Below are positions 32,616-39,164 of a DNA stretch of 47,117 nt, in pieces. This stretch comes from Oscillospiraceae bacterium (GTDB lineage: Bacteria; Bacillota; Clostridia; Oscillospirales; Oscillospiraceae). Below the pieces are notes generated by a model. It saw only the letters and a list, made by a program, of their open reading frames with translations, searched no databases and had not been told where the DNA came from. Positions within the stretch are counted from its first letter, which is position 1; each line of letters opens with the position of its first letter. Made by a program: the position numbers and the translations under genes. The stretch spans positions 1 through 47,117 of the forward strand of contig WRAO01000017.1 in NCBI GenBank assembly GCA_009780175.1, in the 5' to 3' direction.

Positions 32616-34240
32616 CGCCTTACGATCCGATGCGCCCAGACCAGGTCGCTATACAGCCCGCCGTGATAAACCTCGATAATATCCCCATCGTTCAGCAAGA
32701 TCACATAGGGATCAATCGCCGCCGTAATCACATAGAAGAAATTCTGCCCCTGGAGCCGGATATAGAAATGCGTGTTCCCATCAATGACCGCCGTGCGAAT
32801 CTCCTCAATCACGCCGACATTATAAGCCCCCACAATCACGTCTCCCGTGATAATCCCCTGTCGCAGCAAGACCTCACGATACAGCCGCACCGCCTCTTCC
32901 ACCGTAGGCGCATTCACCGCGATCTGAGACTGCGCCACGTTGACCAAGGAATACTGCCGCACAATGTCCATTGCGTCTTTCAGCGCCACAAAATACGTCG
33001 GCTGGTCGGCAATGTTAAGCAACAGCGGGAACGTCGCCACATAGCGCAAATCCTGCACCAGGCCTTCAGCACTCGCCATACCCGCACGCTCATCCGCACC
33101 CGCGACAGCGTAGAACGTCGCCTCCCGCGTCCGTTGGTTGACGAGCAAAATACCAACAATACTGTTGTCCGCCCCGACAGAGGTGATGCCCGTATACATG
33201 TACACATCATCCTCAATAGCGATGTAGTTAAACCCGGCTGTGGTCCGCGTCACATCACGTTGGCCGAGGATGGAGTTCAAGAAGCCGTTGGAATAAGCCC
33301 CAAACCAGTCATATTGTCTGGTAAGCAGTTCCGCCGAGAACACGCGGTCTACCCAGAGCGGGATATCCGCAACATCGTAATACACACTGTGTCCCGTAAT
33401 GGCGTTCACCAGCACCGCGCCTTGAATATCCTCACCGCCGAACAGTCCAACACGTCTGACAATCCGCGGCACGACCCAGTAGGGCGTCCCGTAGTCATCT
33501 AACTCAAACACCGGCTCGTCGAACATAAACGTGGGGAACTGGAAGCGCAGATGCCGGTTGAGATAGCGGAAGAAATACTCGCTCGGCGAATAGCGCATAT
33601 AGCTGCCCGGCTCAAGGCGAACCACCTCCGCCTGCTGCGTCACCATGTCTACAATGACATAGCCCGGGATCCCCTCCCGCATGTTGTTAAACCACTTGAT
33701 GATATCCCCATACACCAGCGGCGCCACACGCACCGGCCGCCCCTGGAAGTTGATCTGTGTATAGACCGGCGACACCTCAAACTGCGAAACGACGTCCGCC
33801 AGTTCACCGAGGGTCCGGTTCCCGAGCCGAGCCGCACTGCGGGCATCCAGCATCGGAATCTGGTCAAAACTGATCTCGCGCACATCTTCCTCGAAAACGC
33901 TGTGCTCCATCGTAAAAATCGCCGCGTAACTTCTGGCCCGCAAAATCGGCGCGGAGATAATATTCCCCACAATAAAGATGGCGACCAAAACAATACAGAC
34001 AAGCGCCGGCAAAAACGCCACCCGCTTGACCTCCTGCACAAACAGCTGTGCCGTCGCACCTTTGAGCGCGGCCCCGCCGAGCACAAGGCTCAGGCCAAAA
34101 TAAACCGCGGCTACCACAATCACAAAGCGATAAAACTCCGGATCGTGCAAATTGATCGCCGGCAGCCTCAGATAGAAATATCCGAGCGCAACCAAGAAGG
34201 TGATTATAATGGTCGTAATCGTCCGTTTCCCTCTGCTCAT
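32612..34240 (-). CDS. Large conserved membrane protein of unknown function
   Basis: 542 residues. Three N-terminal helices (about 8-28, 38-62, 76-100) are followed by a roughly 440-residue extracytoplasmic region. That region is rich in short motifs such as SPVYTQINFQGRPVRVAP, GIPGYVIVDMVTQ, MRYSPSEYFFRYLNRHLR, DVTRTTAGFNYIAIEDD and ATFPLLLNIADQPTYFVALK. It looks like a well-conserved family but I cannot name a function. IPGYVIVD and GAVLVNAITGHSVYY resemble PepSY-like repeats. It is first of a two-gene unit with the RluA gene and has a near-consensus promoter. Confidence 0.75.
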   Translation of the reverse strand: MSRGKRTITTIIITFLVALGYFYLRLPAINLHDPEFYRFVIVVAAVYFGLSLVLGGAALKGATAQLFVQEVKRVAFLPALVCIVLVAIFIVGNIISAPILRARSYAAIFTMEHSVFEEDVREISFDQIPMLDARSAARLGNRTLGELADVVSQFEVSPVYTQINFQGRPVRVAPLVYGDIIKWFNNMREGIPGYVIVDMVTQQAEVVRLEPGSYMRYSPSEYFFRYLNRHLRFQFPTFMFDEPVFELDDYGTPYWVVPRIVRRVGLFGGEDIQGAVLVNAITGHSVYYDVADIPLWVDRVFSAELLTRQYDWFGAYSNGFLNSILGQRDVTRTTAGFNYIAIEDDVYMYTGITSVGADNSIVGILLVNQRTREATFYAVAGADERAGMASAEGLVQDLRYVATFPLLLNIADQPTYFVALKDAMDIVRQYSLVNVAQSQIAVNAPTVEEAVRLYREVLLRQGIITGDVIVGAYNVGVIEEIRTAVIDGNTHFYIRLQGQNFFYVITAAIDPYVILLNDGDIIEVYHGGLYSDLVWAHRIVRR

Positions 34241-34286
34241 GGGCTTGTCTCACTTTCTTCCATCAAGATTTGTCTATGATTTCACT

Positions 34287-34315
34287 ATTGTATCACACTG
34301 GCATGTATAGTTCAA
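34287..34315 (-). promoter_or_regulatory. Sigma-A promoter of the membrane protein-rluA unit
   Basis: Minus strand: -35 TTGAAC (34310-34315), 17-bp spacer, -10 TACAAT (34287-34292). On the plus strand a TATACT at 34322-34327 could serve the divergent DUF3788-like gene, but its -35 is poor. Confidence 0.75.
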
Positions 34316-34368
34316 TCATAGTATACTGTCAAGTAGCCACGAAATCTATCTTTTAGCGAGGTCACACC

Positions 34369-34782
34369 ATGTATGAGAGAATGCTAAACAAACAAGAGAC
34401 ACCCACCTTCGACGATCTCATCCGCTATAGCGGCGAAAGCGGCTCACTTTGGCTCAGGTTAGACGCCAATCTGCAACAGCTCGGCGCCACCCGCGAAATC
34501 CGCTTCCCCTACGGCAAAGATTACGGCTGGAGCGCAAAATATAGCGTAAAGAAAAAACACATTTGCGACATCTTCGCCGAAAACGGCGCCTTCACCGCAT
34601 TGTTCCAAGTCTCCGCCAAAGCCATCGAAACAGTCTACGACGAGTTGGACGATTACGCCAAACAAGTCTGGGCGGACAACTCCCCCTGCTCCACTGGCGG
34701 CTGGATCAGCTTCCAAGTCCAGACTGAAAGTCAGATGGAAAACCTGGAGAAAATCATCTTGGCAAAAATCGCCATTCGGTAG
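34369..34782 (+). CDS. DUF3788-like protein
   Basis: 137 residues, soluble. The N-terminal MLNKQETPTFDDL, then FPYGKDYGWSAKYSVKKKHIC, AENGAFTALFQVS and the C-terminal STGGWISFQV match the DUF3788 family pattern (a YGKKYGW-type core followed by an F-x-E-x-G-A-F-T strand). The function is unknown. It stands alone on the plus strand between divergent genes. Confidence 0.8.
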   Translation: MYERMLNKQETPTFDDLIRYSGESGSLWLRLDANLQQLGATREIRFPYGKDYGWSAKYSVKKKHICDIFAENGAFTALFQVSAKAIETVYDELDDYAKQVWADNSPCSTGGWISFQVQTESQMENLEKIILAKIAIR

Positions 34783-34804
34783 GAGAGCCTTTACGTCGAA
34801 TACC

Positions 34805-35050
34805 CTAGCTCTTTTCCTCATCCGCCCCCACCTCACCACTCTCCTCCGCAGCCTCTTCAGCGCTCTCCTCGGCCTCCCGCCTCGCCTCCAATGCCGCGCA
34901 CCTGGCCCGCCAGGCCGCAATCGTCGCCAGACTATCCCCAAACTGCATAAACGCCGCCGCCAGCAGATTCAAATCTTCGTCGTCTTCTATTTGCGCGGCA
35001 AAGGCGCTCGCCAATGCCGTAATGCCAATGGCCAGTTCGCACCCATTCAC
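34805..35050 (-). CDS. Small DUF6774-like protein
   Basis: 81 residues starting MNGCELAIGITALASAFA, then DLNLLAAAFMQFGDSLATIAAWRARC and an acidic, Glu/Ala-rich tail. The N-terminal pattern N-x-C-E-L and the L-x-x-x-x-x-Q-x-G-D-x-L-A-T-I helix match a small Clostridia family (DUF6774). The GTG at 35050 is chosen because GAGG lies 8 nt upstream; two earlier in-frame start codons overlap that ribosome site. Confidence 0.7.
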   Translation of the reverse strand: MNGCELAIGITALASAFAAQIEDDEDLNLLAAAFMQFGDSLATIAAWRARCAALEARREAEESAEEAAEESGEVGADEEKS

Positions 35051-35110
35051 GCGCATCACCTCAAGTCATTCTATTGTTCGCCCATCACATTGTTACCACA
35101 TAAAAACAAT

Positions 35111-35140
35111 AACGCTCCTCCACTTTCGCGGGGGAGCGTT
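35111..35140 (-). terminator. Intrinsic terminator
   Basis: Arms AACGCTCC (35111-35118) and GGAGCGTT (35133-35140). The minus-strand continuation is ATTGTTTTTA. It closes the gene ending at 35161. Confidence 0.7.
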
Positions 35141-35160
35141 ATACATGTATGACTGTTTAT

Positions 35161-36144
35161 TTATCTGTCCCGTGTCAGTTGGCTCAGCGGAATCGCCTCG
35201 TCAAACGCCGCTTGGTTATCAGCGAGTTCGTGCTTATCCGTTTTGCGGATCATGCTCCAGGAGATGAAGATACCAAGTAGCGTAAAGCCCAGTGCCATCA
35301 GTAGATGTCTGAAAAACAGATCGTGCCACCGATGCGCAGGGTTCAGATACACCTGTATGGTATACCACAAGCTTGGATTAAAAGCCGGGAGCGCCTCACG
35401 CAGAACCAGCCAAGAATCAATAATCTCAACAAAAACGCCCACAACCAGCGAATAGAGCACCACAAAGATCGTCGTGATCCGGTCGAGTTTTCCGCCCGCG
35501 AGTTTCCAGCCGTAGAACGTACCCAACGGAATGAGCGCAAACAGCAGCCCGACAAAGTAGTTCGTCAGCATGAGCGCGATAAACGCAGGAGCCGCACCCA
35601 CAACACCGCCGATGAAGCCACCGATGAACCCACGCATATGGCCCCCATTATGCGCTTTCAGCGCCACTTCCTCTTCCCGCGCGTTTTTCCAGTTTCTCAG
35701 GCAAGTCATATGTACAACACAGAGCGGCCCGTCGAAATGCACCAACGTATCACCACCGGTCTGCTCACAGATTGGGCAATTCGGCACCGGATTGATCCCC
35801 TCTTCGCGGAACAGTTTCTCCACCGCGTCGATCGCGTTGCGATACAGAGAATTGATATCTCCCTCACCCGCAGCGCTGATCGTGACCACACCCGCAACGC
35901 CGGGCGTCTCCGCGTCCGCAGCAATGGACACTTTCCCGTTCAGACGCGCATCGTCTTTCAGTTGTTTGTTCATCGCCTTGATCTGCTTGCCCGTCGCCGC
36001 GTCTCCGTACAGACGCAGAGTCAGTCCGTCTTTCATGAACCCGGACAAAACCTCTGCCTCCGCCGGAAACCCAAGCAACAGCCCGCGTCCGACGTCTCCG
36101 ACCGGCTGAAAGCCTGTCAGCTGTAACATCTGTTCTCTTTCCAT
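35161..36144 (-). CDS. Unrecognised membrane protein with N-terminal zinc-ribbon-like cytosolic part
   Basis: 327 residues. Residues 1-125 are soluble and contain a plausible nucleotide- or phospholipid-independent alpha/beta domain. A Cys cluster follows (CPICEQTGG and, 13 residues on, PLCVVHMTCLRNW), fitting a zinc ribbon. Then come Gly-rich GFIGGFIGGVVG and about five helices, with a charged tail. I do not recognise the family. The start at 36144 has a perfect GGAGGGG site; the frame extends 28 codons upstream through the promoter. It is monocistronic, with its own promoter and terminator. Confidence 0.7.
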   Translation of the reverse strand: MEREQMLQLTGFQPVGDVGRGLLLGFPAEAEVLSGFMKDGLTLRLYGDAATGKQIKAMNKQLKDDARLNGKVSIAADAETPGVAGVVTISAAGEGDINSLYRNAIDAVEKLFREEGINPVPNCPICEQTGGDTLVHFDGPLCVVHMTCLRNWKNAREEEVALKAHNGGHMRGFIGGFIGGVVGAAPAFIALMLTNYFVGLLFALIPLGTFYGWKLAGGKLDRITTIFVVLYSLVVGVFVEIIDSWLVLREALPAFNPSLWYTIQVYLNPAHRWHDLFFRHLLMALGFTLLGIFISWSMIRKTDKHELADNQAAFDEAIPLSQLTRDR

Positions 36145-36172
36145 ACAAAACCCCTCCTTCAGATATGCGTTT

Positions 36173-36201
36173 ATACTATCACGGTAGTCTTTCGTTGTCA
36201 A
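36173..36201 (-). promoter_or_regulatory. Sigma-A promoter of the zinc-ribbon membrane protein gene
   Basis: Minus strand: -35 TTGACA (36196-36201), 17-bp spacer, -10 TAGTAT (36173-36178). Confidence 0.85.
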
Positions 36202-36230
36202 GTGTGCACGTTTCGTTACATGCCCCACCG

Positions 36231-36273
36231 TAAAAAAATCCCACGCACCTCGAATGTTTCAAAGCGCGTGGGA
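36231..36273 (-). terminator. Terminator of the tRNA operon
   Basis: Stem TCCCACGC (36239-36246) with GCGTGGGA (36266-36273). The minus strand continues into seven T (36232-36238). It lies 10 bp past the tRNA-Lys CCA end. Confidence 0.75.
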
Positions 36274-36283
36274 ATTTCCTTCT

Positions 36284-36359
36284 TGGTGATCCAGCGGAGG
36301 CTCGAACTCCGGACAACCTGATTAAAAGTCAGGTGCTCTACCTACTGAGCTACTGGATC
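36284..36359 (-). tRNA. tRNA-Lys (UUU)
   Basis: Complete cloverleaf. Acceptor GATCCAG/CTGGATC, anticodon stem CCTGA/TCAGG with loop CTTTTAA (anticodon TTT), T stem CGGAG/CTCCG with TTCGAGC, discriminator A and encoded CCA. Last in the four-tRNA operon. Confidence 0.97.
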
Positions 36360-36368
36360 CTGGGTTGC

Positions 36369-36558
36369 GAGTATTCCCTGCGGGGAATACTCGAGCGTGT
36401 GAACACGCTCGTAAGTTCGCTTCGCTCACGCGCAACCTTCGAAGGGGGACTAGTCCCCCTTCGACCTTCCCCCTAGTCTCCGACGGGGTTGAAAGGTCAA
36501 GGGTATTGTTCACGAAGGATTTCGGTCTGGGGAAGCGCGCCGCTTGCGCGGCGCGCTT
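36369..36558 (-). repeat. Run of perfect hairpins in the tRNA-Gln/tRNA-Lys spacer
   Basis: Four perfect inverted repeats lie within 190 bp: GAGTATTCCC/GGGAATACTC (36369-36392), GAGCGTGT/ACACGCTC (36393-36410), the 24-bp palindrome centred on 36451/36452 (CGAAGGGGGAC and its complement), and AAGCGCGCCGC/GCGGCGCGCTT (36533-36558). None has a U run, so they are not ordinary terminators. Confidence 0.8.
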
Positions 36559-36633
36559 GGCTGGGATGGAAGGGTTCGAACCTTCGAAATGCCAGAGTCA
36601 AAGTCTGGTGCCTTACCACTTGGCGACATCCCA
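36558..36633 (-). tRNA. tRNA-Gln (UUG)
   Basis: Acceptor TGGGATG/CATCCCA (5' U typical of tRNA-Gln), anticodon stem CCAGA/TCTGG with loop CTTTGAC (anticodon TTG), T loop TTCGAAC, discriminator G, encoded CCA. Confidence 0.97.
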
Positions 36634-36641
36634 GTATCTGC

Positions 36642-36670
36642 GGTGAAGGTGCCTTAACGGCACCTTCACC
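36642..36670 (-). repeat. 12-bp perfect hairpin in the tRNA-His/tRNA-Gln spacer
   Basis: GGTGAAGGTGCC/GGCACCTTCACC around TTAAC, filling almost the whole 39-bp spacer. No U run follows, so RNA processing rather than termination is more likely. Confidence 0.75.
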
Positions 36671-36672
36671 TT

Positions 36673-36749
36673 TGGGGTGAATGACGGGGCTCGAACCCGC
36701 GACACCCGGAACCACAATCCGGTGCTCTACCAACTGAGCTACACTCACC
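36673..36749 (-). tRNA. tRNA-His (GUG)
   Basis: Encodes G-1 opposite C73. Acceptor GTGAGTG/CATTCAC, anticodon stem CCGGA/TCCGG with loop TTGTGGT (anticodon GTG), T stem GCGGG/CCCGT, encoded CCA. Confidence 0.97.
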
Positions 36750-36911
36750 ACATAAGTCCTGATGCCCTTAGCTCCTGACCTTCGCCCTTGCCCGATTCGG
36801 GTGGGTCTTCGCCCGAATCGGAAGCGAACGACGGGGTTGCGCAGCGCAGTTTTCGGCAAAGGCCGCAGGCCGAAGCCGGAAACGAAGCGCAGCATCCCCG
36901 GTAGTGAGCTC

Positions 36912-36988
36912 TGGCACGCCAGAAGGGATTCGAACCCCTGGCCTACTGCTTAGAAGGCAGTTGCTCTATCCTACTGAGCTACTGGCGC
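36912..36988 (-). tRNA. tRNA-Arg (UCU)
   Basis: Acceptor GCGCCAG/CTGGCGT (G1-U72 wobble), anticodon stem ACTGC/GCAGT with loop CTTCTAA (anticodon TCT), T loop TTCGAAT, discriminator G, encoded CCA. First tRNA after the promoter. The 162-bp spacer to tRNA-His holds a CCGATTCGGG/CCCGAATCGG hairpin. Confidence 0.96.
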
Positions 36989-37011
36989 ACATCGGGATCA
37001 TCAGCCTAAAC

Positions 37012-37040
37012 ATTGTATGCATTTTTGACCTCTTTGTCAA
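37012..37040 (-). promoter_or_regulatory. Consensus promoter of the tRNA operon
   Basis: Minus strand: -35 TTGACA (37035-37040), 17-bp spacer, -10 TACAAT (37012-37017), 24 bp before tRNA-Arg. Confidence 0.92.
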
Positions 37041-37106
37041 GCCCCTTTTGCACAGTGGCAAAAATCCGGGGATTCTGATAGAATAACAAGAAAAGGGGGT
37101 GCAGAA

Positions 37107-37799
37107 ATGGCCAACAGAAAACGTCAACTCCTTGTTCTCTCAGCCGCCTTACTCGTCCTTCTCTCCGCCGTCATCGCCTTCCTGCCAAACAGCGCGCCCG
37201 CTCGGCAACCCAACCTCAGCCCCATCTCAGAGTTCGACCCGCAACTTATCCAACTCAGTCAACTCGGCGCAAATCTCCGCCCCTTGCTCCACGAGCGAGC
37301 GGATATGTCCGCCGAGGAGCGCCAGCGCATCGTCGAAAACCGCGACATGCTCATTGATCTCCAGATTTTCCGACTAGGCACCTCTGTCTATGTCCGGCAA
37401 TGGTCTACGCACGGACTGTCGGCACTTCCACTGGGTACCCGCTTGGACGACATAGACAGCCGCCAATCTCTCGCCCCTTTCGTAAGACCCGGCACCGGCG
37501 AAGTCTATTTCCCCGCACTATTCTTCCCACAAAGCGAGTTCGCACGTGACTTCCTCAACGCAACGCTAACCCTGCAAAGCACTCCACCTCTCACCATCGT
37601 CTTCCGCCTCCCGGAGGACGATGGCGACGGATGGCTGCTCTACCGCAATCACCTCTTCCTCTCCCAAGCCACTGTCGAGGCTCATTCCGATTATCAAATC
37701 ACCCGTCTCGGAGATTTCCTCATAGTCGCCCCGGAGGACCGCACCATCGACGAAACCGCATTGCTCCCCCTCATCGAGCAGATATTCGCCGACGTCTAA
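37107..37799 (+). CDS. Exported protein of unknown function
   Basis: 230 residues. A basic start (MANRKRQ) and hydrophobic helix (residues 8-26) form a signal or anchor. The rest is soluble: a Gln/Leu-rich helical part with MSAEERQRIVENRDMLIDLQ, then a strand-rich part ending in DFLIVAPEDRTIDETALLPL. No known motif is recognised. AAAAGGGGGTG precedes the ATG. Its last 29 bp overlap the convergent YkvI-like gene, and the gene starts beside the tRNA operon promoter. Confidence 0.7.
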   Translation: MANRKRQLLVLSAALLVLLSAVIAFLPNSAPARQPNLSPISEFDPQLIQLSQLGANLRPLLHERADMSAEERQRIVENRDMLIDLQIFRLGTSVYVRQWSTHGLSALPLGTRLDDIDSRQSLAPFVRPGTGEVYFPALFFPQSEFARDFLNATLTLQSTPPLTIVFRLPEDDGDGWLLYRNHLFLSQATVEAHSDYQITRLGDFLIVAPEDRTIDETALLPLIEQIFADV

Positions 37800-38850
37800 G
37801 CCCCCGCACCGCATAGATCAACAGCGCGGCAAGAAACAAAATTCCCCCATATCCCTGCAAGGGATACAAATACCGTACCAGATTGGAAAATCCAAACAAA
37901 CTCGCCAAAAACGCTACGCCCGCCGTCCCGATTATGACCTTCGGGGCGGCGTTTTGCTGTCCACCCGCACGCAGCCGCGCGCAAAACCCATACAGTGACC
38001 CAACAGCCGTCGTATAAATCTCCGCCAATAACACCAGCGCAAACAAAATTCCCAGAATAGGCGATATCTGCCCCGCCAAATACAACATCGGCACCTCAAA
38101 TCCCCCGCTCTCGGCTTGGCTGACGGATAGCGCCAAAAAAATCATCACCGAAGCCGCCCCTAGGCCGATTCCGCCCAGCGCCCCGCCTCGCAGCACCGCC
38201 CGCCGGTCCGCCGCCACCGCCCCCACGGGCGCCAGCACCGCCGCCGACATCAAGATATTATACGACCCATATAGAACCGCCGCCCACACCCAATTCCCCA
38301 TCATTCTTGTAGGGGCGGCCATTGGCCGTCCGCTTCCAATCTCCATCGGATTTCCCCCCATCAACACGCCCACACAAATCACCACCACCGACACCAATAA
38401 AAACGGCACCACCGAACTAATCGCGTGAATGACACCCTTAAGCCCCCGGAGCACCGTCAGCGCGGTAAAAAAACCCATAACCGCTCCCCCAAGGGCCGGA
38501 TGGAGGCCGAATTCTTGCCCAAACAATGCCCCACTCCCCGCGATCATGGCCGTAAAGCCCCCAAATAAACTCACCAAAATCAACGCATCCACTCCCGTTT
38601 GAAACACCAAACCGCCCAATTCCGGCAGAATATCTCGATGCGACCGCGCCCCCACCGCCATCCCAATCCGCATAATCAGCACGCCATACCCGACGAATAG
38701 ACCCGTAGACAGCCCTATTCCCCACAGTCCACCGAACCCAAAATCCACAAAAAACCGCAAAATCTCCTGCCCGGTAGCAAATCCGGCTCCGACTACGGTG
38801 CCGATATAGACCATTGCGACACGGATGCCGGATACCTGTTGCTTTTGCAT
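37771..38850 (-). CDS. YkvI-family membrane transporter-like protein
   Basis: 359 residues, about ten helices. YIGTVVGAGFATGQEILRFF at the N-terminus is the signature of the YkvI family (LeuT-fold, APC-like), which lacks a defined substrate. The ATG at 38850 follows AAGGAGGCGC; a start 12 codons earlier would precede it. Residues about 172-181 (SGRPMAAPTR) are encoded by a short palindromic dispersed repeat (38307-38333) that keeps the frame open, an insertion in the loop between two helices. The 3' end overlaps the convergent exported-protein gene. Confidence 0.82.
   Translation of the reverse strand: MQKQQVSGIRVAMVYIGTVVGAGFATGQEILRFFVDFGFGGLWGIGLSTGLFVGYGVLIMRIGMAVGARSHRDILPELGGLVFQTGVDALILVSLFGGFTAMIAGSGALFGQEFGLHPALGGAVMGFFTALTVLRGLKGVIHAISSVVPFLLVSVVVICVGVLMGGNPMEIGSGRPMAAPTRMMGNWVWAAVLYGSYNILMSAAVLAPVGAVAADRRAVLRGGALGGIGLGAASVMIFLALSVSQAESGGFEVPMLYLAGQISPILGILFALVLLAEIYTTAVGSLYGFCARLRAGGQQNAAPKVIIGTAGVAFLASLFGFSNLVRYLYPLQGYGGILFLAALLIYAVRGLRRRRISAR
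38307..38333 (+). repeat. Short palindromic dispersed repeat, copy 3, inside the YkvI-like gene
   Basis: TTGTAGGGGCGGCC-ATTGG-CCGTCCGC, nearly identical in form to the copy at 3765-3790. Its insertion did not disrupt the minus-strand reading frame. Confidence 0.65.
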
Positions 38851-38893
38851 ATTGCGCCTCCTTGTGTTGCGTTTGCTAAATATCACGCCCGCC

Positions 38894-39070
38894 TTAAAAG
38901 CCTCCTGTGGCAGGCGAAGCCTGACGGAGGATTTGTTGGACGCGGGCGAATGCCGAAAAAGGACAATCCTCAGTCCGCTTCGCTGACATAACTGACGCCT
39001 GGGGAGCGAAGCGATTGGCTCGGCGGAAGGAATGCCCGTGGCAGCGCCTTTGGAAAAGGAGCCTTTGTAC
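38894..39070. repeat. Non-coding palindrome-rich stretch upstream of metG
   Basis: Nested hairpin CCTCC-CAGGC-GAA-GCCTG-GGAGG (38901-38930), TCAGTCCGCTTCGCTGAC near 38970, and a CCTTT/AAAGG hairpin near 39048-39066. It resembles decayed intergenic repeats. I see no T-box or riboswitch signature. Confidence 0.4.
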
Positions 39071-39103
39071 CCATCCTATTACCCTATCCACGCACATATG
39101 CCC

Positions 39104-39133
39104 TTGCATCTCCTACGTCCCCAGTGGTATACT
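39104..39133 (+). promoter_or_regulatory. Sigma-A promoter of metG
   Basis: -35 TTGCAT (39104-39109), 18-bp spacer, -10 TATACT (39128-39133). Confidence 0.7.
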
Positions 39134-39164
39134 ACCAACACTACCCTTCTTAGGAGGCACAGCC

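Noticed and set aside
36284-36988. Tandem tRNA region as a CRISPR array or integrative-element attachment site
   Set aside because: The units are four different tRNAs with regular cloverleafs. There are no direct repeats of tRNA 3' ends and no integrase nearby.
38851-39164. Possible T-box or SAM riboswitch before metG
   Set aside because: No AGGGTGG-type antiterminator sequence or T-box specifier arrangement, and no SAM aptamer core. The stretch looks like decayed repeats plus a promoter.
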